From Moritella sp. (GTDB taxonomy: Bacteria > Pseudomonadota > Gammaproteobacteria > Enterobacterales > Moritellaceae), in NCBI RefSeq assembly GCF_013215705.1, contig NZ_JABSQR010000012.1, positions 1 to 64,000 on the forward strand: a DNA stretch of 64,000 bases. The letters are read 5' to 3'. The notes below the pieces were generated by a model. That model had not been told where the DNA came from and searched no databases. It was given only the letters and a program-made list of their open reading frames with translations. Made by a program: the position numbers and the translations under genes. Shown here piece after piece: positions 34,449 through 45,115 of the stretch. Position 1 is the stretch's first letter. Each line of letters begins with the position of its first letter.

Positions 34449-34694
34449 ATGGCGGTAAAAAAACCAGAAAACATGACATTCGAGGCATCTATTACAGAGC
34501 TAGAAGCAATAGTGAACAGTTTAGAGCAAGGTGATTGTGAACTTGATAATGCGTTAAAGCAATTTGAACGCGGCATTAGCTTAACACGCGCTAGCTCACA
34601 AAAGCTTCAGCATGCTGAACAGCAAGTAGCCATATTACTCGCCAACGGTGACCAGCAAATACTTGCCCCCTTCAATTCTGACAGTAGTAATTAA
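34449..34694 (+). CDS. xseB: Exodeoxyribonuclease VII small subunit XseB
   Basis: Small subunit that binds several copies to XseA to form the single-strand exonuclease VII. 81 residues, with the coiled-coil family core MTFEASITELEAIVNSLEQG, ELDNALKQFERGISLTRASSQKL and the C-terminal EQQVAILL. Starts the operon xseB-ispA-dxs, three bases before ispA, an arrangement common across gammaproteobacteria. Confidence 0.93.
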   Translation: MAVKKPENMTFEASITELEAIVNSLEQGDCELDNALKQFERGISLTRASSQKLQHAEQQVAILLANGDQQILAPFNSDSSN

Positions 34695-34697
34695 ATA

Positions 34698-35588
34698 GTG
34701 CAGCTTTCTAACTCGATGGCCCTTTATCAGGGTCGTATCAACGACTATTTGCAACAGCAAATAAACTTACTACCAACACATGACACCCAACTTGCAGCAG
34801 CAATGGAGTATGGGCTGCTACAAGGTGGTAAACGCGTTCGCCCTGTAATTGTCTATGCTATCGGGGCAATGTTGGGGGTTGATCTAGCTGATCTGGATGG
34901 TCCAGCTGCCGCAATCGAATCTATTCATGCGTATTCATTAATTCATGATGATTTACCCGCAATGGACGATGATGATTTACGCCGTGGTCAACCGACGTGT
35001 CATATTAAATTCGATCATGCTACCGCGATCTTAGCCGGTGATGCGCTGCAACCTTTTGCATTTGAAATATTACTCGATTGCACGCTTGCCCCAGAAGCAG
35101 AAAAAAATCGTTTAGCCATGTTAAAATCACTCACCCAAGCCAGTGGCTATAGTGGTATGTGTGGGGGTCAAGCAATGGATTTAGCCGCGACCGATAAACA
35201 GATCTCGCTGACCCAACTTGAAGCTATCCATAATAATAAAACCGGTGCATTAATCAATTGTGCAGCTAGACTGGGTTGCCTCGCATCCCCCCTTTGTTCG
35301 GTTGAATTATTAGCCTCTCTGGATAAATGGTCAAATGCCATTGGTTTAGCATTCCAAGTACAAGATGACATTCTCGATATAATCAGTGATACTGAAACGC
35401 TCGGTAAACCTCAAGGTTCAGATGTTGAATTAAATAAATCAACATACCCGGCATTACTCGGTTTAGCTGGGGCGCAAGAAAAAGCCCAAGCCCTGTATCA
35501 ACAAGCGATATTCGCCTTAGAAACAATTCCGCATGATACGACCGTTCTCGCTTTATTTACGCAGTACATCATCGAGCGAAATAAATAA
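34698..35588 (+). CDS. ispA: Farnesyl diphosphate synthase IspA
   Basis: Condenses dimethylallyl diphosphate with two isopentenyl diphosphates to farnesyl diphosphate. 296 residues from a GTG at 34698; an ATG six codons on (MALYQGRINDYL) is an alternative. First Asp-rich motif DDLPAMDDDDLRRG, second DDILD, with GGKRVRP, GGQAMDLA and FQVQDD around them. Located between xseB and dxs, which supplies its C5 precursors. Confidence 0.95.
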   Translation: MQLSNSMALYQGRINDYLQQQINLLPTHDTQLAAAMEYGLLQGGKRVRPVIVYAIGAMLGVDLADLDGPAAAIESIHAYSLIHDDLPAMDDDDLRRGQPTCHIKFDHATAILAGDALQPFAFEILLDCTLAPEAEKNRLAMLKSLTQASGYSGMCGGQAMDLAATDKQISLTQLEAIHNNKTGALINCAARLGCLASPLCSVELLASLDKWSNAIGLAFQVQDDILDIISDTETLGKPQGSDVELNKSTYPALLGLAGAQEKAQALYQQAIFALETIPHDTTVLALFTQYIIERNK

Positions 35589-35621
35589 CTGATTCTAACA
35601 AAGTATAAAATTATAAAAATT

Positions 35622-37487
35622 ATGAGCTTAGATATTTCGAATTACCCTACATTGGCATTAGCAGACATCCCAGAAGAGTTGCGTCAATTACCAGCAGATC
35701 GTCTCGATGACTTATGTGATGAACTGCGTAGTTATTTACTACACACGGTAGGTAAAAGTGGCGGTCACTTTGCTTCTGGTTTAGGCGTTGTAGAACTAAC
35801 AGTTGCCCTGCATTATGTCTACAATACCCCATACGACAAATTGTTATGGGATGTGGGTCATCAAGCCTACCCACACAAAATTTTAACCGGTCGTCGTGAT
35901 CGTATGTCTACGATCCGCCAGAAAGGCGGTTTACACCCGTTCCCTTGGCGAGATGAAAGTGAATATGACCACCTCAATGTCGGTCACTCATCAACCTCAA
36001 TCAGCGCGGCACTTGGTCTTGCTGTTGCAGCCGACCAAGAAGATAAAAACCGTAAAACGGTCGCTATTATTGGTGATGGTGCGATCACGGGTGGCATGGC
36101 ATTTGAAGCGTTAAACCATGCTGGCCATATCGACAAAGACGTACTGGTTATTTTAAATGATAACGATATGTCTATTTCTGAAAATGTCGGCGCGGTAAAT
36201 AAACACTTAGCAAAATTATTGTCGGGTGTTGCTTACTCAAGTTTCCGTGAAAACGGTAAAAAAGTACTCTCCGGTATTCCGCCAATTAAGGAACTTGCGC
36301 GTCGCGCCGAAGAACATTTAAAAGGCATGGTCGTACCGAGCACATTATTTGAAGAGTTTGGTTTTAACTATATCGGTCCAATTGACGGCCATGATGTCAA
36401 TGGCTTGGTTGAAACACTGCGTAATATGCGCAACCTTAAAGGCCCACAGTTCTTACATGTGATCACCAAAAAAGGCAAAGGTTATGCGCCTGCCGAGCAA
36501 GATCAGCTTGGCTATCACGCAGTACCTAAATTTAACCCAGCAGAAGATACATTGCCGGTAGCGGCCCCATCAAAACCAACCTTTTCCAAGATATTTGGTA
36601 ATTGGTTATGTGATGTAGCGGCAACCGATAAGAAACTTGCTGCAGTCACACCAGCAATGGGCGCGGGCTCGGGTATGATCAAGTTTTCTGAAACTTATCC
36701 AAAACAATATTTTGATGTGGCCATTGCTGAACAGCACTGTGTAACGTTCGCCGCAGGTCTTGCCATTGGTGGTCATAAACCTGTGGTTGCTATCTACTCG
36801 ACGTTTTTACAACGCGGTTATGATCAGCTGATCCACGATGTGGCCATTCAGGACATTCCGGTATTATTTGCCATTGACCGTGCAGGTCTCGTGGGTGCAG
36901 ATGGTCAAACTCACCAGGGTGCGTTTGATATTAGCTTTATGCGCTGTATTCCTAAAATGGTGATAATGACACCAAGTGACGAAAATGAATGTCGTCAAAT
37001 GCTGCATACAGGTTACCAGTACAATGGCCCTGCCGCAGTACGTTATCCACGTGGTAGTGGCACTGGTATTGACGTTGAGCAAGCATTTACAGAATTTGAA
37101 ATCGGTAAAGGTATCGTTCGTCGTCAAGGTGAGAAAGTAGCAATCTTATGTTTCGGTACCTTAATGCATAATGCGATGCCAGCCGCTGAACGTTTAAATG
37201 CAACGGTTGTTGATATGCGCTTTGCCAAACCATTAGATGAAGCATTGTTAACTAAGATGGCGAATAGCCATGATATCTTAGTCACTATCGAAGATGGTGC
37301 GATCATGGGCGGTGCCGGTTCTGGTGTGAACGAATACTTGATGGCAAATAAGTTAATGACACCAACATTAAACTTAGGTCTGCCAGATAAGTTTATTCAC
37401 CAAGGTACCCAAGATGAGATCTATGCTGAATTAGGTTTAGATGATGTCGGTATTGAAGCGAGTATAAGAACTTTCATTACATTATAA
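35622..37487 (+). CDS. dxs: 1-Deoxy-D-xylulose-5-phosphate synthase Dxs
   Basis: First enzyme of the MEP isoprenoid pathway (pyruvate plus glyceraldehyde 3-phosphate); the product also feeds thiamine and pyridoxal. 621 residues, full length. The thiamine diphosphate motif is [18 protein letters not shown] to [29 protein letters not shown], YGxFxxDQ-equivalent [32 protein letters not shown] and RYPRGSG follow in order. Last gene of xseB-ispA-dxs. A weak CACCCT/AGGGTG hairpin at 37504-37528 may mark the transcript end. Confidence 0.96.
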   Translation: MSLDISNYPTLALADIPEELRQLPADRLDDLCDELRSYLLHTVGKSGGHFASGLGVVELTVALHYVYNTPYDKLLWDVGHQAYPHKILTGRRDRMSTIRQKGGLHPFPWRDESEYDHLNVGHSSTSISAALGLAVAADQEDKNRKTVAIIGDGAITGGMAFEALNHAGHIDKDVLVILNDNDMSISENVGAVNKHLAKLLSGVAYSSFRENGKKVLSGIPPIKELARRAEEHLKGMVVPSTLFEEFGFNYIGPIDGHDVNGLVETLRNMRNLKGPQFLHVITKKGKGYAPAEQDQLGYHAVPKFNPAEDTLPVAAPSKPTFSKIFGNWLCDVAATDKKLAAVTPAMGAGSGMIKFSETYPKQYFDVAIAEQHCVTFAAGLAIGGHKPVVAIYSTFLQRGYDQLIHDVAIQDIPVLFAIDRAGLVGADGQTHQGAFDISFMRCIPKMVIMTPSDENECRQMLHTGYQYNGPAAVRYPRGSGTGIDVEQAFTEFEIGKGIVRRQGEKVAILCFGTLMHNAMPAAERLNATVVDMRFAKPLDEALLTKMANSHDILVTIEDGAIMGGAGSGVNEYLMANKLMTPTLNLGLPDKFIHQGTQDEIYAELGLDDVGIEASIRTFITL

Positions 37488-37651
37488 CACCCACATCATA
37501 TCTCACCCTAAGTCTTGTATAAAGGGTGGGCTATGCATGTAAATAAACTCGTGTAGTCCACACTTCCTAAAATAGAGTAATTACTTTATTTGTTTTTCAG
37601 CTGATAATATAATCCATATAAATACCAATTTAGAGTTATGGAGTTATAAAG

Positions 37652-38872
37652 ATGCGCATACGTACGAAAATTAAATATAGAATAATGCTTGGCACTATTA
37701 TTGCCATCGCCCTCACCGCCATAATTACCATGTCACTCAGTTATCAGATGACAACTGATATTATAGGTCATAATACAGCTCAAATAGACCAACTCAATGA
37801 CATGCTAACCAAGATACTCTTAATCACAATCGCAGTGGCTATTTGCCTCCTTATTATTGCTTGGTACTTTGTTGGTGTATTCTTAAGTCCAATTCAACAA
37901 GTCACTGATTCATTACTACAATTTACCCAAGGTAACGGTAATCTGTCACTACGTTTAGAAGAGAATGATTACGATGAAGCAGGCGAATTAGCCATAGCAT
38001 TCAACAAGTTCATTCATAAAATACAAAGTCTTATTAATGACGTAGCAAAGTCGAGTAGTGAATTACATATCGATATTGACACCGTTAAAACCTTAAGCCA
38101 AAACAGTGCTAAAAATGTAGAAGAACAACGCACACGCACACTACAAGTTGTTACCGCTATCGAACAAATAACGGTAACAATTACAGAGATAGCAAGCAAT
38201 GCTAATGATGTTTCAACATCGACCGCGGCGGGCTATCAAGAAACTCAGCAAGGCCAACAAGTCGTTCACAACAGCATCAATACGATGCAGCAACTTGCTG
38301 TCGAAATTGAAGATGCCAGTAGTGTGATTAATAGCTTAGCGCAAAGTAGCAAGGAAATAGGATCAATCCTTGAAGTAATTAAGGGTATTTCTGAGCAGAC
38401 CAATTTGCTGGCCTTAAATGCAGCAATCGAAGCTGCACGCGCCGGAGAACAGGGGCGCGGATTTGCAGTTGTCGCAGATGAAGTACGCACGCTGGCACAA
38501 CGTACGAATGAATCGACGAATGAAATTCAAAAAATGATCACTCAACTGCAGAATAATTCAGCAGAAGCTGTAAATGCCATCGACCGTGGCAGTAAACGCA
38601 GTGATGACAGTATTAAATCCATTTCTGATACGGGTGAACATCTTAACCTTATCACTGAAAATATGACGACTATTTCTGATTTAAGTACGTTAGTAGCGAC
38701 GGCGACTGAAGAACAATCCGTTGTCATCGGTGAGATAAACCAAAATGTCATCGATATTAATGATATTAGTGATAAAACAGCCCAAGATAGTCAAACTACT
38801 GCAGCTGCTTGTGAGCGATTACAACAATCATCACTCCATTTGGAACGACTTATCTCTCAATTTGAGAGTTAG
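37652..38872 (+). CDS. Methyl-accepting chemotaxis protein with minimal periplasmic part
   Basis: Chemoreceptor signalling to CheA/CheW. 406 residues. Two membrane segments (about 12-32 and 53-73) enclose only about 20 periplasmic residues, too few for a ligand-binding domain, so it may sense the membrane, energy state or an internal cue. A HAMP domain ([20 protein letters not shown]) is followed by the coiled-coil signalling domain with the conserved hairpin [20 protein letters not shown] and [20 protein letters not shown]. There is no C-terminal CheR-binding pentapeptide. It stands alone after dxs. Confidence 0.92.
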   Translation: MRIRTKIKYRIMLGTIIAIALTAIITMSLSYQMTTDIIGHNTAQIDQLNDMLTKILLITIAVAICLLIIAWYFVGVFLSPIQQVTDSLLQFTQGNGNLSLRLEENDYDEAGELAIAFNKFIHKIQSLINDVAKSSSELHIDIDTVKTLSQNSAKNVEEQRTRTLQVVTAIEQITVTITEIASNANDVSTSTAAGYQETQQGQQVVHNSINTMQQLAVEIEDASSVINSLAQSSKEIGSILEVIKGISEQTNLLALNAAIEAARAGEQGRGFAVVADEVRTLAQRTNESTNEIQKMITQLQNNSAEAVNAIDRGSKRSDDSIKSISDTGEHLNLITENMTTISDLSTLVATATEEQSVVIGEINQNVIDINDISDKTAQDSQTTAAACERLQQSSLHLERLISQFES

Positions 38873-38984
38873 TACATGATTATCAAATAAGTTATTAATT
38901 CAAAAATAGTCGCTGATTACCAACGACTACAGAAATAGCCCGAAAATACAACAGGCTTACAGTTCTAACTTTTGAAAAACAACG

Positions 38985-39018
38985 GAAGTAATACCCTGAA
39001 TATTCAGGGTATTACTTC
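38985..39018. terminator. 34-bp perfect palindrome between convergent genes
   Basis: The 17-base arm GAAGTAATACCCTGAAT is directly followed by its exact reverse complement. It lies between the ends of the chemoreceptor (+) and pgpA (-) and can act as a terminator for both, although T-runs are short. The inner four bases would form the loop. Confidence 0.7.
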
Positions 39019-39102
39019 ATCATATCCACTTAATCATTTAAATGAATCGTTATAACACTCAACACTGGCGCAATTACAGCTAAAAAATCTGCAAAAAATA
39101 CT

Positions 39103-39606
39103 TTACAGAATTAAGCACGCTAACAACTGAACACCTAACAAAGCAAAGATACCAGCCAGTACATCATCAATCATGATACCAAAACCACCGTGGGTATTTT
39201 TATCTAACCAACCAATCGGGCCCGGTTTTACAATATCAAAAAATCGAAACAGTGCAAAACCAAGGATAACCCACATCCAACCTTGCGGCGCCGCAATCAT
39301 AGTAATGCCATAACCGGCTATTTCATCCCAAACAATGGCACCGTGATCATGCACGCCCATGGCTTTACTGGCACTTGCGCAAATATATACCCCAATAACA
39401 GATGCTAACGCAACAATAGCAATGTATTGCCATAAGCCTAACTCGAATACACTGGTCATGAGTAGATATAGCGGGATAGCCGCAAGCGTGCCCATCGTGC
39501 CAGGCGCTTTCGGTAACAAACCACTACCAAAGCCAACGGCCGCTAGATGCACTGGATTAGCGTAGTTTAATTTTTGTAGTTCTGGCGATAAAAAATCTTT
39601 TTTCAT
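39103..39606 (-). CDS. pgpA: Phosphatidylglycerophosphatase A
   Basis: Dephosphorylates phosphatidylglycerol phosphate in phospholipid synthesis. 167 residues from ATG 39606, which overlaps the thiL stop as ATGA; the five codons upstream are an alternative start. Family features: NPVHLAAVGFGSGLLPKAPGTMGT near the start, the DHGAIVWDEIAGYGI block with the metal-binding acidic residues, and FDIVKPGPIGWLDKNTHGGFGIMIDDVLAGI. Membrane segments throughout the second half. Ends the rib-nusB-thiL-pgpA series. Confidence 0.93.
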   Translation of the reverse strand: MKKDFLSPELQKLNYANPVHLAAVGFGSGLLPKAPGTMGTLAAIPLYLLMTSVFELGLWQYIAIVALASVIGVYICASASKAMGVHDHGAIVWDEIAGYGITMIAAPQGWMWVILGFALFRFFDIVKPGPIGWLDKNTHGGFGIMIDDVLAGIFALLGVQLLACLIL

Positions 39607-40661
39607 TGGAAGTGGTCCCATCCTTGTAAAGCGAGCGTCGTTAATTGCTTATCATTAAAATAATTAATTTGTTGTTCTATTTTTTCTACTTCTATTTGTT
39701 CCGATTGTCCAGCACTGACTATCTCACCAATATGCGTATAAGGTAAATAATGCGCAGCCATTACTTCTTCCAGTTGTGTTTTATGTTCTGGCGATACGGT
39801 AAATAGTAATTCATAATCATCACCACCAGCAAGTGCATACTGTGGCCATAGCGCTTTACTTACATACGTTTGCAATGCGGTTGATAGCGGTAATGCAGAG
39901 AGTTCAATATTTGCCGATAGCGCAACACCACACACACGACTTGATGCGTTAAGTATATGTTTTAAATCTGACGCCAATCCATCAGAGAGGTCGATGCAGC
40001 TGTTCGCAATACCAACCAAGGCTTGGCCGGTGCTGACTCTTGCCGTTGGACGTTGATGACGAGCAATTAAATAATCTTTGTCGTTCTTCGTTAATAATGC
40101 TTCATCGCTATTCTCTGGATGAAGGTCTGTACGGTTATTGGCATCAATTAATAGTTTTAATCCTGCATTAGCGTCACCAATACTGCCACTGCAGTAAATC
40201 AAATCACCGGTTTTGGCACCGTGCCTTGGCAGCGCTTTACCGTGCTCAACAAAGCCTTGTAAGGTTAGCGTCAAGGTCATGTTACCTTTAGTGGTATCTC
40301 CGCCGATAAGGCTGACACCATAACGATGTAATTGCCGATGTAAGCTATCACTGAATGCGCTTAGCCATGCACTATCAAAACTCGGTAAGGTTAATGCTAA
40401 TGAGGCCCAAGCGGGTTGACCGCCCATAGCGGCTATATCACTGATGTTCACGGCTACCAGCTTATGGGCGATATCCGCAGGGTTGGCATCGCTAAGAAAG
40501 TGAATACCACTGACCATAGTATCTGTGGTCACCACTAATTGCTTACCAGCAGGCACTGACAGAATGGCACAGTCATCACCGATCCCCGTTATGACATCGT
40601 CACGAGGAACCGATCTATCCGTAAAATATTGTCCAATTAAATCAAACTCGCCTGTCGCCAT
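39603..40661 (-). CDS. thiL: Thiamine-monophosphate kinase ThiL
   Basis: Makes the active cofactor thiamine diphosphate from thiamine monophosphate. 352 residues, slightly long for the family. MATGEFDLIGQYF start, GIGDDCAIL and TTDTMVSGIHF near the N-terminus, GGDTTKGNMTLTLTLQG, CIDLSDGLASDL, and GGDDYELLFTV in the ATP-binding part, all AIR-synthase-superfamily motifs. Placed after nusB but separated by a 229-base gap with a terminator and a repeat, so it likely has its own promoter with pgpA. Confidence 0.94.
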   Translation of the reverse strand: MATGEFDLIGQYFTDRSVPRDDVITGIGDDCAILSVPAGKQLVVTTDTMVSGIHFLSDANPADIAHKLVAVNISDIAAMGGQPAWASLALTLPSFDSAWLSAFSDSLHRQLHRYGVSLIGGDTTKGNMTLTLTLQGFVEHGKALPRHGAKTGDLIYCSGSIGDANAGLKLLIDANNRTDLHPENSDEALLTKNDKDYLIARHQRPTARVSTGQALVGIANSCIDLSDGLASDLKHILNASSRVCGVALSANIELSALPLSTALQTYVSKALWPQYALAGGDDYELLFTVSPEHKTQLEEVMAAHYLPYTHIGEIVSAGQSEQIEVEKIEQQINYFNDKQLTTLALQGWDHFQ

Positions 40662-40681
40662 AGTACTGCTGTTTCCATTAT

Positions 40682-40730
40682 TATATCCAAACTAGTCTCT
40701 GATATAGCATCTTGAAGTAACTTGGGTATA
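40682..40730. repeat. 49-bp member of the TATACCCAAG repeat family
   Basis: Read on the minus strand it begins TATACCCAAGTTACTTCAAG, continues through ATGCTATATCAGAGACTAG, then closes TTTGGATATA. The first 39 bases equal the left end of the 264-bp element at 13427. It lies just upstream of thiL. Confidence 0.8.
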
Positions 40731-40837
40731 GGTTGCCATTAATGTGGCTATTGTACTTTTAATTAAGGTCTAATTGTATGTTTAATTAAGACCTTATTGT
40801 ATTGTTAATTAATGCCTAGAGAGTGAATTTTAGGCAT

Positions 40838-40869
40838 AAAAAAAGCCAGCAACCTGTGCTAGCTTTTTT
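40838..40869 (-). terminator. Rho-independent terminator after nusB
   Basis: AAAAAAGCCAGCA (40839-40851) pairs with TGCTAGCTTTTTT (40857-40869) with one mismatch and, on the minus strand, ends in a T-run. A second stem ATGCCTA/TAGGCAT lies next to it at 40812-40837. It ends the riboflavin operon transcript before thiL. Confidence 0.8.
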
Positions 40870-40890
40870 GTATTGAAGAAAATAATTAAA

Positions 40891-41313
40891 TTATTTTTTC
40901 AAACGTAATTGCAATTTACTTACAATTTTATCTAATACGCCGTTAACGAATTTGTGGCTATCTTCAGCACCAAAGTCTTTCGCTAATTCGATAGATTCAT
41001 TGATCACAACTTTATAAGGTACATCTTGACGCTTTAGCAGCTCAAATGTAGAAAGACGTAAAATCGCTTTCTCAACCAAGTCTAAATCATTCAAAGGACG
41101 AGATAGGAATGGGCTCATTAACTCATCAAGTTCAGCAGAATGTAAGCTTACGCCTAATATCAACTCACGGAAATAAGTTGCATCTGTGCCACTAAAATCT
41201 TGATCTGTTACAAATTGGTGTTCAATATTTGCGACAGTTTCTTGTGTCATTTGCCATTGATAAATTGCTTGTGTGGCAAACTGACGTGCCTTACTACGTT
41301 CCGAAGGTTTCAT
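40891..41313 (-). CDS. nusB: Transcription antitermination factor NusB
   Basis: Binds boxA RNA with NusE (S10) during rRNA antitermination. 140 residues. Family sequence: [19 protein letters not shown] at the start, [10 protein letters not shown] in the middle, [33 protein letters not shown] and [11 protein letters not shown] at the end. Its ATG overlaps the ribH stop as ATGA, the normal gammaproteobacterial arrangement. Confidence 0.95.
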   Translation of the reverse strand: MKPSERSKARQFATQAIYQWQMTQETVANIEHQFVTDQDFSGTDATYFRELILGVSLHSAELDELMSPFLSRPLNDLDLVEKAILRLSTFELLKRQDVPYKVVINESIELAKDFGAEDSHKFVNGVLDKIVSKLQLRLKK

Positions 41314-41795
41314 TTTTTCTCCAATAATACATCAACTTGATGCAAAACATTGACCATTTCAAGTGCACTTAGAGCAGCCTCCGACCCTTTATTACCAGCC
41401 TTGGTACCAGCACGCTCAATTGCTTGCTCAATGGTGTCAGTAGTTAACACACCAAATGCGACAGGAATATCATAGTCCATTGCAACTTGAGCAAGACCTT
41501 TATTACATTCGCCAGCTACGAATTCAAAATGTGGTGTACCACCACGAATTACCGTACCTAAAGCAATAATTGCATCAAACTGTTTTGTCGCAGCTACACG
41601 CTTAGTGATAAGCGGTAATTCTACAGCACCAGGAACTCGCACAATAGTGATGTTGTCTTCGCTAACTTGGCCAAAACGTTTTAATGAATCGATAGCACCC
41701 GCTAACAAACTTTCATTGATGAAGCTGTTAAAACGAGAGATTACAATTGCAATTTTTGCTTCTGGAGCAGGAATATTTCCTTCGATAACTTTCAT
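41310..41795 (-). CDS. ribH: 6,7-Dimethyl-8-ribityllumazine synthase RibH
   Basis: Penultimate step of riboflavin synthesis, forming lumazine from the pyrimidine and the four-carbon RibB product; assembles into a 60-mer shell. Start chosen at ATG 41795 (161 residues, [14 protein letters not shown]). The earlier in-frame codons back to 41897 do not resemble the family. Conserved [42 protein letters not shown], and [19 protein letters not shown] with the catalytic His in PHFEF. Confidence 0.95.
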   Translation of the reverse strand: MKVIEGNIPAPEAKIAIVISRFNSFINESLLAGAIDSLKRFGQVSEDNITIVRVPGAVELPLITKRVAATKQFDAIIALGTVIRGGTPHFEFVAGECNKGLAQVAMDYDIPVAFGVLTTDTIEQAIERAGTKAGNKGSEAALSALEMVNVLHQVDVLLEKK

Positions 41796-41927
41796 GTGTA
41801 CAAATCCTATATCACGGCGCGTAATTTTACGGCCAATTTTAATTATTATGAATCGGCTGACGAAAGGGCTCGGATTGTACCAAGCTTTCGCCAGCAAGCA
41901 AACTTATTCTACGACTATCGCTAAAAC

Positions 41928-43043
41928 TTATTTAGAGATATATTCGACAACTTCTAGACCAAAGCCAGATAGTGAATGGTAACGTTTGTCTGAGCTTAAT
42001 AGCTTCATCTTAGACACGCCCATATCAGCTAAAATTTGTGAACCCACACCAACACGGCGTGACGTACCCTGCCATTTTGCTTTTGGCTGTGTTTCGCCTT
42101 TATCTTCTTTGGCAAATTGTTTCACTTTTTCAATGATATCAAGGGAGTTTTCTTCATTGCCTAAGATAACCATTACGCCACCATCTTCACCGATACGCGC
42201 CATTGCATCAGCCAATGTCCATGAGATCTTGCTCGCTCGGTCGGTATGCAAAATATCGGTCATGGTATTTTGTACATGCACACGTACCAATGTTGGCTGC
42301 TCAGCAACAACCTCACCTTTGCGTAAGGCATAGTGAACTTGGTTATCAATGGTATCGCGGTAAGTCACCAAATCAAAATCACCGTATTCTGTCGGTAATT
42401 TACATTCAGCGACACGCTCAATGGTAGTTTCATTGCCATTACGGTATTCAATTAAATCAGCCACGGTGCCTAATTTGAGACCGTGTTTTTCAGCAAAGAT
42501 TTCCAGATCTGGACGACGCGCCATTTCACCGTCATCTTTTAAGATCTCAACAATCACACCAGCTGGTTCACAACCCGCTAGACGAGCAAGATCGCAACCC
42601 GCTTCAGTATGACCAGCGCGTGTTAGTACACCACCGTCTTGCGCTGCCAGTGGGAAAATATGCCCCGGCATCACAATATCAGCAGGTTTTGCATCACCTG
42701 CAACGGCAGATAAAATTGTCACCGCACGGTCGGTTGCAGAAATACCGGTGGTAACGCCTTCAGCCGCTTCAATCGAAACGGTGAAGTTAGTTGAGAATTG
42801 CGCCGTATTGTCTTGAACCATCAAAGGCAGTTGCAGTTTCGCTACACGGTCTTTGGTTAAGGTCAGACAAATCAACCCACGACCGTGCGTCGCCATAAAG
42901 TTAATCGCTTCTGGCGTTACTTTGTCAGCCGCCATGATCAGATCGCCTTCATTCTCGCGATCTTCATCATCCATCAAGATAACCATTTTACCTAGGCGGA
43001 TGTCTTCAATAATATCTTCAATACGACTTAGTGCCATGCTCAT
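41928..43043 (-). CDS. ribB: 3,4-Dihydroxy-2-butanone-4-phosphate synthase with degenerate GTP cyclohydrolase II domain (RibBX type)
   Basis: Makes the four-carbon riboflavin precursor from ribulose 5-phosphate. 371 residues. Residues 1-205 form a complete Rib[69 protein letters not shown]. Residues about 206-371 have the GTP cyclohydrolase II fold outline ([14 protein letters not shown] to [23 protein letters not shown]). They lack the zinc-binding CxxC region and the RCDCG-type motif, so that activity must be absent. RibB-X proteins of this form are known in Proteobacteria. A separate RibA is expected elsewhere. Confidence 0.93.
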   Translation of the reverse strand: MSMALSRIEDIIEDIRLGKMVILMDDEDRENEGDLIMAADKVTPEAINFMATHGRGLICLTLTKDRVAKLQLPLMVQDNTAQFSTNFTVSIEAAEGVTTGISATDRAVTILSAVAGDAKPADIVMPGHIFPLAAQDGGVLTRAGHTEAGCDLARLAGCEPAGVIVEILKDDGEMARRPDLEIFAEKHGLKLGTVADLIEYRNGNETTIERVAECKLPTEYGDFDLVTYRDTIDNQVHYALRKGEVVAEQPTLVRVHVQNTMTDILHTDRASKISWTLADAMARIGEDGGVMVILGNEENSLDIIEKVKQFAKEDKGETQPKAKWQGTSRRVGVGSQILADMGVSKMKLLSSDKRYHSLSGFGLEVVEYISK

Positions 43044-43085
43044 AGCCCTTTTATAACAATTAAAAACTGATCGTGAATAGATGTT

Positions 43086-43751
43086 TTACTTTAAAAATCC
43101 ATTACTCGCAAGAAAATCCATAGTGATACCTTGTTCAGGGCGGCTTGATTCAGCCGCTTTATCACCTAGCATGATCCGTTCTAAATAACGGGCAATCACA
43201 TCTACTTCTAAGTTAACTTTACGACCGACTACATAACTTTCTATCGTTGTTTCTAATGCAGTATGCGGTACGATCGTCAATTTGAATTTAGCGCCGTCAA
43301 TTTCATTAATAGTTAAGCTGATACCATCAATAGTAATTGAGCCTTTTTCGGCAATATAACGGGCTAGTTCATTCGGTGCTTGTAACCAATACTCAGTCGC
43401 ACGACCAAGTTTACTGATCTTAACAATCTCGGCTACGCCATCGACATGGCCACTGACTAAGTGACCACCTAAACGCGTGCTTAAGGTTAACGCTTTTTCT
43501 AAGTTAACCTTATCACCAATACGGTAATGCGCAAAACCAGAGCGTTTGATCGTTTCTAATGACACATCCGCGCGGTAACCATTGCCGAGTAATTCAACAA
43601 CAGTCAGGCATACGCCATTGGTCGCGATACTGTCGCCAAGTTTAACATCACTTAAATCAAGATCACCACTATCAACAGTGATGCTCACATCAGCCCCTTT
43701 AGGGGTTAAACCTGTGAGCGTACCCACGGTTTCTATAATTCCTGTAAACAT
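43086..43751 (-). CDS. ribE: Riboflavin synthase alpha subunit
   Basis: Final step: dismutates two lumazines to riboflavin. 221 residues with the internal duplication of two lumazine-binding domains: [10 protein letters not shown] ... DSIATNGVCLTVVEL and the second LVSGHVDGVAEIVKI ... GSITIDGISLTINEI. It shares one base with the ribD stop and precedes ribBX by 42 bases. The same protein is called RibC in E. coli. Confidence 0.95.
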   Translation of the reverse strand: MFTGIIETVGTLTGLTPKGADVSITVDSGDLDLSDVKLGDSIATNGVCLTVVELLGNGYRADVSLETIKRSGFAHYRIGDKVNLEKALTLSTRLGGHLVSGHVDGVAEIVKISKLGRATEYWLQAPNELARYIAEKGSITIDGISLTINEIDGAKFKLTIVPHTALETTIESYVVGRKVNLEVDVIARYLERIMLGDKAAESSRPEQGITMDFLASNGFLK

Positions 43752-45115
43752 TAGTATTCCGGTTTTACTGTAATGCGAAGATCGTCACCAATCTGCGTGA
43801 TATCGGTAAAGCTAAATGTAGGCACTTGCGCCATGTCAGTTAGCTCGCTTAATACTGCTAGTCCTCTGGCACTATCACCCATCAGCTTAGGGGCCAGATA
43901 AATAATTATTTCATCCACCAGCTTATTTTCAAGTAACGCACCAGCGAGTGTTGCACCCGCTTCAACCCACAGATCATTAATATTCAGCTGGGCTAGCGTC
44001 GTCATTAACTGGTTTAGATCTATGTTATGGTGACTATCTTGCTCAATTTCAATTCGTGATACCGATTCATTCACCAATAACTGTTCTGTAGAAGCATGCT
44101 TAGTCGCGCCATTAACTCTATCTTTAACGCCATTAACTAATAGTATCTTACCAGGCTGTGAAAATAGCTTCAATTCACCACCAGCTTTAGCAAGATACGT
44201 ATCTAGTCGACGATGATTATCTAATACTACGCGAATTGGCTGACGAAGTTGTGACTGGAGAGACTGAGTTAATGCACACGCAGCTTGAATTAATGGCTTC
44301 TCTACATGGTCTAACGGCTTATCTGCATGGTCTAACGGATAGTCTGCTTGGCTTGCACCTAATTCGCTATAACGGACATTGAGTGACGCATCGTCGATAA
44401 TAACCGTACTGGCGGTGGATAAAATTGCACTGGCTTGAGCACGGTATACTTGTACATCAGACCGTGCAGCAGGACCGGTGATCCATTTGCTCTCACCGTT
44501 TTTCAATGCTGTACGCCCGTCTAAGCTTGCCGCCATTTTTAGACGTACAAAAGGACGTTGTTCGCGCATTCGTAAGATAAATCCAGGATTCAAGGCATGG
44601 GATTGCGCTGATAACAGCCCCACTCGAACCTTAATACCCGCGGCAATTAATATGGCAATGCCCTTACCCGCCACTTGCGGATTCGGATCGACCATGGCAA
44701 TAACGACTTCATTGACGTTCGCATTAACCAAGGCTGCTGCGCAAGGCGGTGTACGCCCATAGTGGCTACATGGTTCGAGTGTCACATAACAACTAGCACC
44801 TTGGGCATCATCACCTGCGGCATTTAAAGCATGAATTTCTGCATGCGCTTCACCTGCGCGTAAATGAAAACCTTCTCCGATGACGTTATCAGCTTTAACG
44901 AGCACACAACCAACATTTGGATTCGGTGCCGTGGTAAAACGGCCTTTTTGTGCAAGTGCGATCGCACGTTGCATATGTAAATGGTCAGTATCATTGAACT
45001 GACTAATTGAAACTATCTCTTCCAATAGCAGGTCTAACTCAGCACGTGATTTGTTTGGCATAATCAATGAGGGCTCAGATAACAGATTATTTGTCGAGTT
45101 TGGCGATTTCTTCAT
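43751..45115 (-). CDS. ribD: Bifunctional riboflavin deaminase/reductase RibD, with an insertion
   Basis: Two early steps of riboflavin synthesis. The deaminase half (about 45-190) has [27 protein letters not shown] and [11 protein letters not shown] with the zinc ligands; the reductase half starts [11 protein letters not shown]. 454 residues against about 370 in E. coli. The excess is an N-terminal extension of about 40 residues and an insertion around 255-275 built from a 7-residue repeat ([14 protein letters not shown]). The start overlaps nrdR by 29 bases; an ATG at 45061 (MPNKSRAEL) or one just before the deaminase are alternatives, since ribosome sites are weak at all. Confidence 0.9.
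   Translation of the reverse strand: MKKSPNSTNNLLSEPSLIMPNKSRAELDLLLEEIVSISQFNDTDHLHMQRAIALAQKGRFTTAPNPNVGCVLVKADNVIGEGFHLRAGEAHAEIHALNAAGDDAQGASCYVTLEPCSHYGRTPPCAAALVNANVNEVVIAMVDPNPQVAGKGIAILIAAGIKVRVGLLSAQSHALNPGFILRMREQRPFVRLKMAASLDGRTALKNGESKWITGPAARSDVQVYRAQASAILSTASTVIIDDASLNVRYSELGASQADYPLDHADKPLDHVEKPLIQAACALTQSLQSQLRQPIRVVLDNHRRLDTYLAKAGGELKLFSQPGKILLVNGVKDRVNGATKHASTEQLLVNESVSRIEIEQDSHHNIDLNQLMTTLAQLNINDLWVEAGATLAGALLENKLVDEIIIYLAPKLMGDSARGLAVLSELTDMAQVPTFSFTDITQIGDDLRITVKPEY
44298..44351. repeat. In-frame 21-bp tandem repeat inside ribD
   Basis: Units at 44298-44318 and 44319-44339 (TCTACATGGTCTAACGG and TCTGCATGGTCTAACGG cores), with a partial third at 44340-44351. Period 21 keeps the reading frame and encodes the [14 protein letters not shown] repeat. 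It lies in the reductase half, in the stretch absent from most RibD proteins. Confidence 0.85.
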
